A stretch of DNA of 64,000 bases from Phoebastria nigripes. Lineage: Eukaryota > Chordata > Aves > Procellariiformes > Diomedeidae. The translations under genes were made by a program, and so were the position numbers. A model generated the notes under the pieces. The model was not told the DNA's origin and did not search any database. It saw only the letters and a list, made by a program, of their open reading frames with translations. Of this stretch, positions 13,521 through 27,856 are shown one piece after another; position 1 is the stretch's first letter; every line of letters starts with the position of its first letter. The stretch covers positions 704,188 to 768,187 of the forward strand of contig JAYKAV010000911.1 of NCBI GenBank assembly GCA_035582835.1. Direction: 5' to 3'.

Positions 13521-13899
13521 AGGCAGTTGCTACCCCACATAATTTGACAAGTTTTGGCTGTAGAGACAAGCACCCTGCAGACTTCAATTTGGGCACCTCT
13601 GCCCATGCTTCTCATTTTTTATATTACTGCAGACTTACCTTTTGAAATAGTCACAGCAAAACTTTAGCTTTCTACACCACCAGGTCAACCACTTACATGC
13701 TGATCATTTCAAAATGGCCTAAAGGGTGTAGGCTTCCAGTCAGGCTTCACTTCTGACTTCCTTATTTGGAAATGTTATAAATCCTACTCTAAGATGTCCA
13801 ACTGAGGAATGGGAATCCTGTTATAAATGTATACTCATTTTAGGTATCCTATTTAAAGCTATCTGGCTAGCTTTTTCAGCATAATTAGCATTTTCTATC

Positions 13900-13975
13900 A
13901 TTTAATAGATTGAGAGGATTGGATCACTGACCTCACTCACAGCTGTGAATGCTCAGCACTTTGCAGTTTATTCAG
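13900..13975. repeat. old amniote interspersed repeat (tentative)
   Basis: 'tgaatgctcagcactttgca' inside the inverted-repeat loop matches a phrase often seen in ancient amniote repeats (GTGCTCAGCACTTT-type). Only a short piece survives. Confidence 0.25.
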
Positions 13976-14347
13976 TATAGTCTTAAATTGCCACACATAA
14001 AATAGCAATGCACAATTAGTGGCTGCCTATGAAAACTTTGGCTTATAACTTGTCTGGAACAGCAAAGACACTGCAGCAGTGACAGGACACGTTGGAAATG
14101 TTGGAAATATAGGTACTACAAAAGCACTGCTTTCAGAGCTAAAGCTGTCTTTAGTCTTCCACTAGCCCTATTCTCTGTTCAGTGGCACCCTCAAACTCCT
14201 GCAACAGGTGAGACAGAGGTCTGATCGGCATCCCCTCCATTACTTGACAACTCAAGCGATATGCCCAGATTGAGCTTTTCCTTTATAGTGAGTGAGAATG
14301 AGGTGAAAATAAATGTATGGTCGTTTAATCACTATGCCTAATGTCCT

Positions 14348-14482
14348 AATGACACTGAAGTTGGGTAAAGCCACAGTTGTTACCTTGCTGATTATCAGTG
14401 TTTTACATAAGCAATTGCTGCACTTGCCACCATGAATGTGAGTGTGCAGGTATAGAAAGAGAAGTGTCAGACCTATCTCTCT
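14348..14482 (-). repeat. inverted repeat, right arm
   Basis: Reverse complement of the left arm, including the distinctive TGAATGTGAGTGTGCAGG block. Similarity stops abruptly at both ends, with no further palindrome outside. The two arms could be the terminal repeats of a DNA element or two inverted copies of one short element. No clear target-site duplication is seen outside them. Confidence 0.85.
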
Positions 14483-17297
14483 AAGTATGAGTGACCTAAA
14501 TTGAAATTACTCTGGTAACCTTAATATTGGTATTTCTTTACTTCTCAGTGCTCATAATCCCACCAATTATTCTGTAAGAGAGTACTTTATATGCAATTTT
14601 CTGGAGTTTTAAGAAGCATCCTAAAGCTTTGACTCCTCTGTCCTTTCAGTCCCTAAAAATCACATGGTATCAAAGTGAGGCATGAAGGGCATTGCCTTCC
14701 TGGACCTACATCACTGGAGCCAAGTGGCAGCAACAGCCATCACGCCTGTTGCCCTTGCTGGCAGCGAGGGTATCTTGGGTCTGTTTTGGGCTTCAGAGAG
14801 GGTGAGCAGGCACAGTTTCTTCTGCAACCTCCTTGGCCTGTTGAGTCCTGTCACAGCCACTCCAGTTTGTTTCTTTCAGCCCTACCATTTAACTGTCACC
14901 ATCACATTCTCCTTCGTGGCCTAGTTTCTCTCAAATTCTGTGGATGCTCCTCCTCATTGCAGGCCTGCGCTACCCCATCATACTCACTGTTTTAGTCACA
15001 GTCTTTTTCTCCAAATGGTCTCTAACGACACTCCTGCATTTTTTTTCCCCAAAACTCTTTTCTCATCTGTACTGTTGANGTCCNTTCTGCTCCCTCCTGG
15101 CCAGCTAGCAGCACTGACTCCCTTTCCATAGTCCTCCATTAAGTCTCCATCTCTATTTTCCCTGACTCTGTTTCTTAGTCCTAGGAGACTGAGCTTTGAA
15201 AGCCTCGAGCATCCTGAGTAAATGGTAAATGTCTCAAGCATCCCCAGGTTTTGGGAATCTTAACTTCTGATATTGGAAAGAAATCTCTTCTGTGCACATT
15301 TAACATCAGTTTTTCAAAGGCTCATATGTTGACTAGATACGTGTTTTCAGTGCAGAGACTTCCACCTGCCATATTTCAAGTACCTGGCTCAAAGCATTGG
15401 TGTTTCAGAGTTTCTTAAACAAAGAATTGCCAGTATTTTTAACACAAGTAAAATACTTTTTCAGAAACATCCAAAGCATTTTGTCTAAACTTGCTTGCTA
15501 GTGAATTCATCATGAGGTGGTTAATGGCAAGACAGATCTTCAGCCCCAAGTTCGATGATATTATCAACATGATTTTATAGTCAGAAGTATTAAGCAACTC
15601 TAACAGTAGGGAATTGTGATAAGAGCCCTCTGGCTCTTTCATCTTATCCCTGTGATATGATTCTGCCTATAGATCTACTGAAACAGGAAGGAAGAGGCAG
15701 TTGGTTAAAGGGGACCCTATCATTCACCAGGCTGGCATTTGCTCCGTATTGTCTGACCTGGTTTAAATGGAGCAGCCTCCACTGGCCACCAAAGGGATGC
15801 ACTAGCCCATGTGTGAAACTAGGATTGCCTGCTGCAGGATGGAAAGATAATTCATCCCACATGCTCATTAAATTGAGGGCTTTAAAATATTCTCCACTTT
15901 CACTGGACATTTAGTTTATGCTCTCTTTAAGGATGACTGAGTTGAACTTAGCCTCAAGGTGAAAATTGTCAGTGACTCATACTGTTTCTCTGAAGCTGTG
16001 CACTTGAACCTGGATTTACAACAAAATGGCTGATGCATGCCTAGTAAGAATGGTTTGCGCTTTAGAGAAAACTAAAGAGTGCCCCACAGTCAGTATATGC
16101 CAGGCTGTATATGCCATGGAGCAAAACTTTTTGGTAACACTTCCTCTGATTCAGGCAATTTCTCTGCACACTGGAAATCAAATTCATTCATACCGCTTTT
16201 CTGTAACAGAAAGCATTTTTTTTCAGGGGGTAGAAAATAGTTCCTCATTCATCTTAGACTAAGTGTTGGATTTCTCAGCAGTCACATAGCAGTTACTTAA
16301 ACAGCATAATTGTCTGATTTTTATTATTTGATGGCAAGTGAAAGTGAGGAAACAACAGGAAACAAGAAAATAAGAAACATAAAAACTATGCCAGTGGTGT
16401 ATTTGAATTGAGTGGCAATTTATAGTTGTCTAGTACTGAAGGGTTTAATGATACTTATTGTTTCAAAGCCAAGAAAAGTTAAATAATATTTATCTGATTT
16501 AGTATGGTTAAGCAAGATTATCTGCCAAGACACAGTATTTCATTTAAAGGAAGTACCCTGGTGGCACTAGCAACAATATCAATTATAGAAATGTTAGTAA
16601 CAACAAAAACATTCAATTTCCCAACAAAGGTCAACAGTAAATCTATCTAAAATATGTAAGGCTCATAAAAGTAATCGTTTTGCAACTGTGATTGAAACAG
16701 ATGTTCACAAAATCAGCATTTAAACATGAAGACACCATAAAATAAATGAAGACAGGAGATTAATTTAACAAGTTATCTCAAGAGCAGAATAAGGAAAATG
16801 AATGAACAGTTACTCATACTATTCAGAAGGATCTTCTTTTTTTCTGTAAGGTAGCTGAAAACAGAACTGAAAACATTGGGTCAAATTCATTCACTAGATA
16901 AGCTTGGTGACAGCAGTATAGATCTACATGTGCAACCAGGGGCAGAATCTGGTGTGTTGTATCAGGAAAGAGAGCTGCCATTAATAAAATTGTCTATCCT
17001 GTTGTATAAGAATGGGAAGCAAGCCTAATTCTCTCTGCGCAAGTTTCATATTGACTCAGCTCCTCCAACAGCATAGGCCCTTACCTATGTAACTCTTAGG
17101 AAGACAGAAGTCAGCAGAATCAGATCACATTTTTGCAGAAGAGCCTGAAACATTTCAGTGTCTTTGAATTAAATCCATCTGGCTTCTCTCTTGAGGACAC
17201 TTATTATTTTTTTATCTAAATGGTAAGCAACAACTACAGAGACAGCCTATATTTTTTCATGCCCTCTTCATATTTTCATTCCCTGTTTACTTACATA

Positions 17298-17513
17298 TTT
17301 TTTTCTTCCTTCCTTCATTCCTTCCTTCGGAAAGACAGAAGATGGAAGGAAGAAAGGAAGAAAGGAAGAAAGAGAGGAATAAGGAGAGGAGAGAAAGAAA
17401 GAAAAAAGAGAGAGAAAGGAAGAGAGAGAGAAGGAAGGAAGGAGGGAAGGAGGAATGGAAGAAAAAGAAAAACAATGAAGGAAGGAAGAGAGGAAGGAGG
17501 GGAGAAAAGGAAG
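17298..17513. repeat. pyrimidine/purine microsatellite with strand switch
   Basis: A short pyrimidine arm (TTCC-type, 17298-17328) turns directly into about 185 bases that are nearly pure purine (GGAA/AAAG/GAGA units, 17329-17513) with very few interruptions. The switch makes a potential hairpin, and the long purine run is a classic triplex-forming sequence. Open frames across it are low-complexity Lys/Glu/Arg artefacts. Confidence 0.92.
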
Positions 17514-19552
17514 TAATACTTGTCCTTACTTATTTGAACTACATAATTATGTATTTGGAATACACTCTTCTGTCAGCTGTTTCATCTTTGTCATTCCTCT
17601 CTAGTGTGGCTATTTGAAGGGATAATCTGGTATTTGACTCCCAAAGAGTCAGGAACTTTTAAAGAAAGGACCAAGGTTTTGACTGAAGGTTTCTGTCTAT
17701 TTATATCATGATCATGGTGCAAGCTTTTAAAAGGGTTCAGACTGGCATCTGAAAGCTGCAATTGGTTCAGAATGCTACAGTGGCTCACAAAACATTAGTT
17801 TTAACAAACTAACAGAATGCTATATTTCATCATAAACAATAACAAACTGTGTCTAATATTAGTTCAATAAACACTTCACATACACTACTGTCCCTTTTTG
17901 TTTATTTTCAGCACCAAATTCAATACTGAGGTTACATTTTTTGTCTAATTGACCCTTTTTCCTCTAGTCTGACAGAATTCTAATAGGAGATGCTGGTAGA
18001 ATGGCTCCCTTCTTAACCCCAAACTCTCTGCTGTTTATTTTTGCGTATCATTCTGGGGATTAGCAAAGAAGTCTTTGTGAATCACAAGCAACGCAGGTAC
18101 CCCTGAGAACCACCGAACTCTAATCTGTAGTCAGTAAAATACTTTTTTTCCTCAGTGTAAAAGCAAGAGTTTTAGCTTTAATGACCTACAAATTCATACA
18201 TGCCTGATTTCTTTCCATAGGAGAATGATTACATGACCTGAGAAATTAACGTCTTAGTACAGATTTCCACAAAGCCAAATTCACAAATAACGCAAAAGAA
18301 ATACAAAGGTCCTTCTCTGGGCAAGGTTCACCTAATCATGGTATGTATCCAAGCCTACAATCCCCTTTTTACTGAGGCAGTAAGTTTTGCTGGAGTGTAG
18401 ACTAATGACTTGGCACATGGAGTTTCCTTAGTACTGTATTGGGCTGTGTCTGCAGGCTTCTGTTTATAATTTTCTGTCTGGTACATTGAAAATTGCCAAC
18501 ACTGTGAGCTATTTCTTCATCTACTGATGTTTCTCCAATTTTGGATAGTGTCTTTAGCATATTTTATCTAAGAGGACTTTTCCAAAAGTAGTTCCTGAAA
18601 TATCTGTCAGGAGAGTTTAAAGTTATTTCTTCATTAAAAGATTCTATATACAACCCAGGTCTTTTGAGCTTTTTATAACATACTTTGAAAAAGAGCTTGA
18701 GGTAGCAGAACATACAAAACCAAGCAACAATATGCTAATACAAAGAGCACAGAAGTATCTCACCTTAGGAAGCAATTCACTGCTTCAGTATTCAAAGCAT
18801 ACGCCTAGTGCATATTTACTCAGTAATTGAACACTCAGTGGATGAAGCCTTAATTTAACATCAGCATTGGATTCTCTTCATAGTTAACTTCTCTTATGAA
18901 GGGGGTAAGCATTCTCCTGAAGGATGTGCATCTACTGGCTTGACTGTGATGTTAACTTGATAACTTGTAGAAAAATAATATTAAAAATGGCACCAACTGG
19001 AAAATGCAAGCCTACTTGAATAAAAAAAAAAAAGTTGTTATTTTATAAGCCACTGTCACACAAGTTTCATAGTCCCTCTTTTTATTTTTTAAATACTTTT
19101 AAAGTATTTAAGTGTGAGACTGATTTTGGAGAGCCATTTGCACTAAAGATAACATTCTAACAATATTGTAACTTTCCTCAATGGATGCTTTTGTCTGCCA
19201 TGGGTTTTTTTTAACACACAAGCAGTTTGTATTTAACATTTAAATAATTTAATTATTATGTACTTCATAACACAAAAGCAACCAGAGCCTTCCACTGAAA
19301 GCAGCTCATAGCATTTAGCCTCTAAAATGAAGGGCAGTCTTTGATGTCTTTGGCCATAACTTCACACTTCTTAGTGCAAAGTGTGTTTCAATCTTATGCC
19401 CATCAAAATTTTTTACACATCTTGTTTTTCTTATTTGGACCTTGGAAAGGTGAGAGTTATGTATGTTTATGGTCACTACCAGGCTAATTGCTGGGATTTC
19501 TTAAGCTTTATTGGCAAGCATTAAATGATTTAGTCATATGGTTTAGTTTTAG

Positions 19553-19640
19553 GTAGTCCTGCGAGGAGCAGGGAGTTGGACTCAATGATCCCTATGGGTC
19601 CTTTCCAACTTGAGATATTCTATGATTCTATAATTCTAAA
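19553..19640 (+). mobile_element. CR1 LINE, 3' terminal fragment
   Basis: Matches the well-known CR1 3' end: GGAGTTGGACTCAATGATCC-like core, then GGGTCC-TTCCAACTTGAGA, then ATTCTATGATTCTATAATTC-type octamer repeats. Plus-strand orientation, 5'-truncated to about 90 bp, as is usual for CR1. This is the clearest single mark that the genome is a bird's. Confidence 0.93.
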
Positions 19641-22600
19641 TGCTTGTTTGGTCTATCCTTTCCCCTTTTAATCCTTGGAGGGGTAAAAGACAGCAAAGGA
19701 AGTGTCTGAGGTTATTCAGCACAAAATATTCTGTAGTATTCCCCTTGGCCTCCAACAGACTTGTTTGTAAGGGTCAAGGAGAGAGCTACAATTTTACCTG
19801 CTTGCTGCTGGCAGCCTCTGCTTCCCTTCCCTCCTTCCCCCAGCAATAAGGCAGTTATCCTAGTTCTCAAACTTTCAGATTTTTTTTCCAAAAATCTCCT
19901 TTCTTCTCTGTAATATTNATTTCCTTCCAACCTCTGGTCTAGTCCAAAGCCCAGCCCCCACTCCCTCTTCAATATACCTATTTCCACTTGGAATAAATCT
20001 GGCTGTGGCAAAGGTGACCTCAGAGTCCTGCACACTTCTCCCTTCCCAAATCCTGTACCTGGCTTCCAGCATGGACACCCAAAACCCCTCACTGCCCCCT
20101 TGCCTCTTAGACCTTTTGGTCAGAACCCACTGCATGACCCTCTGCTCCAGGTCCCAGTACTCCTAGAGCCCTCCCCAGCCCCAGCCCCAGCCTTTCCCAC
20201 CGACACCCACTTCCCTGGTGTAGCTGTTCCTCCCCATGAGCAGGGGCTTATGTGGGAAGGGGCAGCACATCCTTGCCTCCGTGAAGGTGATTACCCATCA
20301 CCTTGCTCCCCTCTTTCCCACCCTAGCTCAGCCCTTGGATGCTGTTGCGCAGGAGAGGGGAGGCAAGCCTGGCTCATACAGCCTCTTGCATGCACAGAGC
20401 ACACCTTGAGCCACACCTGGGCCTGTGACTGTTTGCCCCCCATTGCCCATGCCTCAAAATACATAATACACTTCTATGCGTGACCTAGTTGAAAAAAAGG
20501 GGTAGAGGAAAAGCATGAAATGGTGAAAGGAAGAAGTTGGAGGCCAAGAAGGCATTTTTCTGATGCTTTTCACAGTATCTTTCCTCTTCCCTTACATGTA
20601 GCCTACACTTCCTAGGCAGAGAGCTGGGATCCAGGAGCTATTGCTGACCACTCTCCACCTAAGCCAAATGAAGGGCACCAGTCTGGGAATGGCCGGTCCT
20701 CCTCCTTCCTGTTCCAGTGAGCATAAGGATGAGTTTGAGGAAGGAAAGTTTGAGTGAGGAAAGAGAAGTAAAGGGGGAAAAAAGACAGGGAATTGGCAAG
20801 GAAAGGCTCTGCAATGACCTTTGAGCCAGAAAAAAAGATCATTGACAAGCCAGTGGTGAAAATTTAGAGATTAGTAAGAGATATTTAGGGGCTGAGAGAG
20901 AAGAAGGGAGCTTGCTCCATAGCAAGCCTTGCAGCACTGTAATTCCCTATGCGTTTTTCTCTGGCCATTGCCTCTGGCATTTGCTCCCCTTTGAACTACT
21001 GGAGACTCCCTGGGAGGAGGCTGCTGGAAGTGCTGCATCAGTGAGGCATTCAGATCTGGGGCTAGAAGGAATCCTCATTTCTCAAAACAATCCCTCTACT
21101 CAGCCAGAAAGTCATTTGGTAGGTTTTCATCTTGTCTTTGGATATTAGCTGTTGTTTGGGATCTTACGATATCACAGCTTAAATAGGTAGGTTCTATGTG
21201 AAGGACTTTCCAACCTGGCAAAAGATAATAACCCCGCTATTCAACAAAGTGCACTTTGTAGCTTGCATAGCAACACAGGCATTTGAAATGAAAGCCCATT
21301 TTTTGGAAAGCATAGGTTTTCAAAGTTACCACACCTCCCTCCGTGTTGTAAGAATTCAAAGTAAATTTTGATACTCTTGGCATTTTGCACCTTCTCATCA
21401 GAAGTAAAGGAAAAGGCTAAACCCACATCAGTTTATTTTATCTTCAGTCATACAAAAGGTTAGGTTTTCTAATTACTTTTGTCTAGTGGTGTGGCTTTTC
21501 TATGGGAAGGTTCCTGGCTATTCTTTTGCTATTAGTTTTAAAGTGTTCATCATCTTTCTGTTTAGTGATGTTCATCCCTGATGTCTTCACGACTCCTCCC
21601 CACACCCTTTAGCTAAGGGGTAAGTCTGAATATCTAAGAAAAGGTGAAGCCCGCAGTCTGTGGAAAACATTGCAAGTAAACAATTTTCTCTCCTGTGCAT
21701 CTTACTGAGACAGTAGCAGTATCTTCTGTTCTTTACCAGTGTAACACTAGCATCTTTGACAAGGGGTTTGTTTCTTTCAAGGAGAAGTAGCCCAAAGTCA
21801 GGAAGAATTTTTTGAACACACAGGACTCGTGCTTATGCCCTTTATCTCCCAGATTTTCCCTAACCTCAGAATACATCCTGTGTAACCATATGAATACAGG
21901 GCAACAGTGATACCCAGAACTCTCAGGCTGGCTGTTGGCGTGTGTATCAGTAGCTCTAAATCCCTTCTCTGTTTGATTTGGAGGTGTACGTTAAATCGTA
22001 CGTTAAATGGCTAGCTCCCTGTTTTTTTAAACAGAAATTCTATACCAAACCTGAGCAGCTTATCTGGTGGAAAGTATAGCTGAAACCACTACACTCTTTG
22101 AAAGATCCTCCTGTGAGTACTGGGTATTTCTCCACTGAAAAGCTGCTTTGCTAATGAAATGTTTCATCATATTTGGTGCTGGGTTGCTGCCCTCAAACAC
22201 AGTTTTGTGGAAGGATTTGAGGGTAACAGCAAGAAAGAGTAGGAGGAAAAGAGGACAGTAGATTTTTGTCAGTGTGCCCTAAGCCTTGAATTAATTGCTT
22301 GGAGCTATGTCAGGGGAACCTTTATACAGAGCCTTACACAGTTTGGAATTGCAGTTTTCATCCTCACCATTAGTCCCCCAAAGCAAAGCCCAGATACTCA
22401 GGTGGTATGAAGTGAGAATGTTGTATTTCCTCCTTACAAAAGTAGTTTGAACATTAAATTTGGCATTCTTTCCTAGAACTATCTGCTTTCTAATACCAAT
22501 TTGTTGTTCTGTTCAGCATGGGCTGTCACAACAATGTCAACATTATCAACTGTAAAATGCAATTGAGTCTGTGAAGTTTTTCCAAAATAATGTAATTCAG

Positions 22601-25600
22601 GTCAGACCATCTGCTATGACAAACAGTATTTTCCGTCTCTTGGCCACCAGTGTTTTCATTCATTTTGGGGTGCCTCCATTTGATCTTTGTATCCTTGTAG
22701 CATTGAACATAACTCTCTGTTATTTCTTTAATGAACTTCAAGTGCATGCCTGTTGGAAGTAGTTCAGACAGTTCTTTTGGGGTAGTAGAATATATCCGTA
22801 CCAGGATAGCAGAACACTGGTGGCTGATTTTTGTATTACTGGTTTTCCAACAACTGGCTGGGTTTTACATGCAAGTAAAATCTCATTGTTATTCCATGGC
22901 CAAAGAAACATCTTCCAGAATCCCAAAAATATTAGAATCTCAGCAATGGGTACTTTCCCCCAGAGTTAATGCTGTAGAATGAATGGTTGTGATGTCACCA
23001 GAAAAAATATAGCAAAAGATGTTTGAGACTAGAACTTTTATCTAGGCCTTTGTTCCATAAAAATAGAGAGAGTGCTGCAAGCATACGTGTCCTGGTTTTC
23101 AAGCCATGAACAAAGGTGGTCTTCAACACTGTTCCTGAGTGTACTGTCCATAATGAGACTATAAAAGGATGGTTTTGCTTGTCTTTTATTTCATTCTAAA
23201 TGTTTCATTTGAGCTGTTGCTAATGTGGCAATCATGCCCAGCAAGTGTAAAAAAAGTTGCTGAGCACTTCTGGTTGAATAGAAGGAAGGTACTCTTTTGC
23301 TTTTGGTCCTTATGTCTGTCTTGGCTTTTTATTTAGTTTTTAATCAATGGAGCCAAATTTTAAGATCTTTTCTTTTTTTCCCCACTCTGAACTACCTCCA
23401 GAACATCATGTTCTACAAATTACAAAGGCTCCCATCCTCCCACTGAAAAAAACACTGCCAAGGATTCATTGTCTGATTCCAGCAGCTCATTCTTACTTCT
23501 ATCATGCCCTCTGCCTTTTCAAATGAACCACCTTCAGTTTCCTAGGCAGAATGATTGTGAAGCAGCAGCGTCCACAGTGCTACAGANCCCAAAGGGGAAA
23601 ACTGTGACTTTGCCACCAGCCATAAAAAAGGGGCAGTGCAGACAGGAGTCACTCTACGTTTCGCTGTTTGTCCCCAGTTCGCAGTAGGCACTGCGCACTA
23701 TGCACACTGCTCATGCATCCCTGGCCCAGCTAGATCTGCTGCTGTGGGAAGCCCTGTCAACTCTCCCTACGCGTCCCTTGGGAAAAGGCAACCCCAGAGG
23801 GGCTCTTCTTCACTCCACTGCTTTCTAACTGCCAGAGCAATAAGAGGACTTCTTAGGGCATCCTACTTTCCTGTGAAAGCCGTGCCTCAGCCCATAGATA
23901 CATGGCTTGAGTCAAAGATACATGGCACCAACACACAGCTTTTCTGCCTGCATCGGCTGCATTTCTGACCTGTGCTTACAGCTAGCCTGCCTCCATGAAC
24001 ACTACAGCCCTCAGCAAGGGCCTTACCCCATTGTGGCACAAGTTTGTTTCCTATCAGGAAGCAAATAGTCTATAGCCTGTCAGGGCTGTAGCTCTCTGCC
24101 TGGCTTTAAATCCTAACAGAGGACAGCTCCTGCAAAGTGTGCTCATATTTCACTGGCAAGGAGCACAAGTATTCAGTATGATATATAATGCATGCTAGAT
24201 CTTTTTTTCACCTGAAAATATTGTCACGCACTCTCATAATTTTATAATACACACAAGAGTATATTTTGGATGTATCTAGGTGATAATAAAAGATGTTTAA
24301 CTTATTTTATCCTGCAGGAGACAAGCAAGATCTGTTGAGTTGGACCAAGGTTGATCAGGAAACATGTACAAAAATGCAGCCACAAGCAGGATTCAGGGGC
24401 TGGGAGGCTGCATGTTCATTTTCATTCGAGTAACTTGGCGTGCATGCTCCATAACAAGGGACACTAGTGGCAGAAGATCTACAAACTCCTTAGACTCCCT
24501 GTAAAACTGTGTCTGTTACACAAAATGTAAAACATTTTAGAAAATATTTTTCAAGAAAAATCTTTCATTCTAGCTGTGTGTGTGTTTTTATGCAAACACA
24601 GGTAATGCAGAAATGTGTTGCCAGCAATGACAGTTCATCTCTTTTCAGATTTAGTCTTTAACATTTAGGTTCACATATCCAAATATCTTGTAGCAGTAAC
24701 TATTTTTGTAGTTGTAGGGAACTGTCTTTTTGAATTAGTGATTTGACATCAAAAATGCTTTAGGTATGGCAAAGATGTATTATGAATTCAGCAGTTAACA
24801 TGCAAAATACATCATTGAGATAGATTACGAGATGGTGAAGCCTATTCTTCTGTCATTACACAGTTCATGAACCTCCTGTCCCACAGTAGTCCCACAAACT
24901 TCTGCGAAGTTACTTACAGGTTAAAAAATGAACATCAGAATATGATCCTTTATAAACAAGTAGGCCATATTCTGGTACATTGAAAATGATCCTGTTTCCC
25001 AAAGAGATCCCTTTTGTTTAATGGAGATAGGGCAAAGTAGAGCTCAGCTGGCGAGGTTACGGCTCTGACCAAAGGGCATGTTTTCTCCATAGCACAGTCT
25101 GCAGTCCTGTTCCCACAGCTGGCAAGATGAGAGGACTGATGGTTTTGTGTCACGGTTTTCTCTCTGTGAGCTCAATTTCTTTCCTAGAGAAAGCGTAGCA
25201 AAGAAGAGGGGAAACAAGCGGGAGGTGCATAATGTACAGCCAAGCTTTATTAGGACATGGCTAGGACATGTACTTGGATTTGGCAGCTGAAACATGCTTT
25301 CAGGTCCCCAGCACAAAGCACCACAAATCTCATGGCACGTAATAGCACCTCAGACAGACGTCGATTAATGTCAAACTGATGTGAAATGAAAAGCTTCTTT
25401 TCAGTTTGTCACATCATGACTTTTTTGGCTGATTTGGGCTGAGCTGGCCTGAAACAAAACATTCTGTTCTGATTTTTCTCATTCAAAACCAAACAATCTC
25501 TCCTCCTTCCATGGCAACTTCTGGGTTTTTTTGCTATGAACATTTATTGAGTCTGTTTTCTATCACCTGCAAAAAGCCAGTTAGATAGAAAATACCTGGC

Positions 25601-27696
25601 CACCTCCAGTTTTTTAATTGTTGAAATCTCTGACTAACATCATAATAAGACATACGTTTAGACTGCAAATCATGGAAAGCCCTCTGGAGATGATGGAACA
25701 ATCTCTCCTCTGCCCTCTCTGACTTCCTGATGCCACAGAACATAATCTGACCTGCACAGCTTGACCAAAACCTCAGCAGGCCTGGGGTATAAATTTAAAA
25801 TGCCTCTTTGAATCAAATCCATGTACCAGAAGGTCCTCCCCAAATCACACTGCTTTGTTCTTCAACACAGGCTTGATAATAGTGTTGCTCTTCACTAAAA
25901 TTGCAGTAGGAAAAAATCATAGGGCTGCAGTACAAATGTCTTCAGCAGGATTTCCAAAATCCTTACCCTTAAGATAACTTAGGAGGATAGATTCCTTGCA
26001 ATACAAGAAACACTTCTGTTCCGAAGTCACTTAGGCACTACAAAAAATGTGTAATTCTGCAACACATTTTACAACATAAATAGGAATATACAGCCACATA
26101 TTTAATCAGAGAAACAGCAAGAGAATGTGCTACATGTGTGAATTGTGGCTAAATCAGCATTTTCCTAGGAACTGTCATTGGCTGAGCAGTATTTAAACTC
26201 AGCAAAATTTGCTTCTTTTTGTTTCATGAAGTACTTCTGAACCCAGCTGAAAATATTCAAGAAATATTATAAGCAAATTATCAGCATTCTCTAGGTACCT
26301 TCTCCCATGAAGTTTCAGGTGTTGGTGTGTAGAATTCAAGTTTTGAAAGCGGTCACCTATGTCACATTTGTTTTTTTCCTCTGCTTGGAAAAACAAGAGC
26401 GTATACTGATTAAATACCTTTCTTTGATAACAAATGTGTGTTTGACTGCCAGACCAGGCCATGTCCAAAGATCTCCACAGGCAAAGCTGAAAATAGCCTG
26501 TGTTTGCAGTTGAATAAAAGGCTTCATAGAACTACAAGTAATTGTGAAGATGTTCCTTATTTAGCTAGTAGCAGGTTCAGGTAATTTTTGTCTGTACAGA
26601 GTTCTGCCAGCCCTAGATTAAGTACATGAACAATGTGGAAATGTTTTACACTGTGTAAAAATGTCACCTGGGTATAACTTAATTTGTACATTTCTCTAGA
26701 ACTAGGAGAAACATCAACATTGCATTAGAGTCATGACAAATCCTTCAGTTCTTTTTCTGGCTAAACAGTCACAGTCTGATTAAGTTTTGCTTAAAAATTA
26801 ATATAGCCTATATATGTTTTGTGCAATATCCTTAACAATAATAGTATTATCATATAATCTCAGTCATTATCTGATTTTTCTCCTCAATAAAAAAGCAAAG
26901 TCTCCTAGAGTGGAGACATTATATAAATTGTACTGTTTAGTAATAGCAATGTTCATTATGAGAGGCTTAATTATGGTCATCATTTACAAAAAAATCAGTC
27001 TTGTCACAGAAAGCATTATAATTAATGTCTCTTGTTTAAAAATTAATGAAACATTTTTTTTCTGAAGGTATGAAGTCTACTAGTCCACAGGGTGTCATCA
27101 CTTTTATTTTCCTCTTTAAAAGAATTAATATTCATGAAAATTAGATTCCAAATAACTGCAAAATGAGAGTCTTTTTTATACTGCAATTTGGATATGTTTG
27201 TTTATTTACATGGAAAACCACACAAAATCCAAAAAAGGGTACAAGAATAAAAGACAGTCATTTTTAGTTATGCAGGAATTACTCTGTACACAGGACCAAG
27301 TTGTGCTCTTATTTACACTGGTGCAAGTAAATGGCAAATTTAATTCTGTTCCAATTTACAGCAGAGTGGTTAGGAGCTTTCTTACTTCCAGGGACTAACA
27401 CATAGTGTGAGTAGCCTAAATTATAACTTACTGTGTGTTCCTCAAGGGAAGATGTGCTCCAGTGCAGGAGCCCTGCGCAATGCCTATGCACAGGGCTTAA
27501 GCTGGGTTTGTAGGTATGGGGCATAGGCTTTACAATACCTAGATTCATCAGGATTAATTTTAGCAAGTCAGGAGGATGGAAAGCAGCTTTTAGCTTTCAG
27601 AAGAACTTATATTTTTATGTTTTTGTAGCAGGCTTTAGTTGACGTGTAAATTGAAACACATCATTTCTAAAAGAAAGCAATTTGTAGTGAGCTCAC

Positions 27697-27856
27697 TGAC
27701 ATTTTACATGTCCGTTTTAATTCAGCAGTAGTAACTCTGAGTTTGGCAAAACATAGATTCTTCGTTAGAGAAGGCATTTTGTCCTCAGCTAACCTGGCAA
27801 AGCAGATTGAAGGGGCATACTTTTGAAACTTCATAGAAGTTAGCTGGCTGTGTTTG
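27697..27856 (-). CDS. coding exon, basic segment
   Basis: 160 bp, phase 2 to 0. The donor is GTCA/GTGAGC. A second donor inside it (CAT/GTAAAA, exon start 27708) would give phase 1 and break the join to the 3.1-kb exon. The acceptor is a tandem GCAAGAAG. Only the downstream AG works, because the upstream one would create a TGA across the junction with the 36-kb exon. The product is Lys/Arg-rich, with YAPSICFARLAEDKMP and ending in a Cys codon near CKMS. Confidence 0.7.

Larger units (their letters stand above)
3227..27696. other. very long intron (about 24 kb)
   Basis: Holds conserved-looking DNA at 3560-3720, a possible exon at 9.9 kb, a large inverted repeat at 13.4/14.4 kb, a purine-rich microsatellite at 17.3 kb and a CR1 fragment at 19.6 kb. 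Other open frames, including those above 100 codons near 5.3, 8.4, 14.8, 20.1 and 23.8 kb, have neither splice context nor protein-like composition. Long homopolymers: A at 3400-3417 and T at 12671-12684. Confidence 0.55.

Noticed and set aside
17220..17617. Lys/Glu/Arg-rich open frames over the purine tract
   Set aside because: A pure artefact of the GGAA/AAAG repeat.
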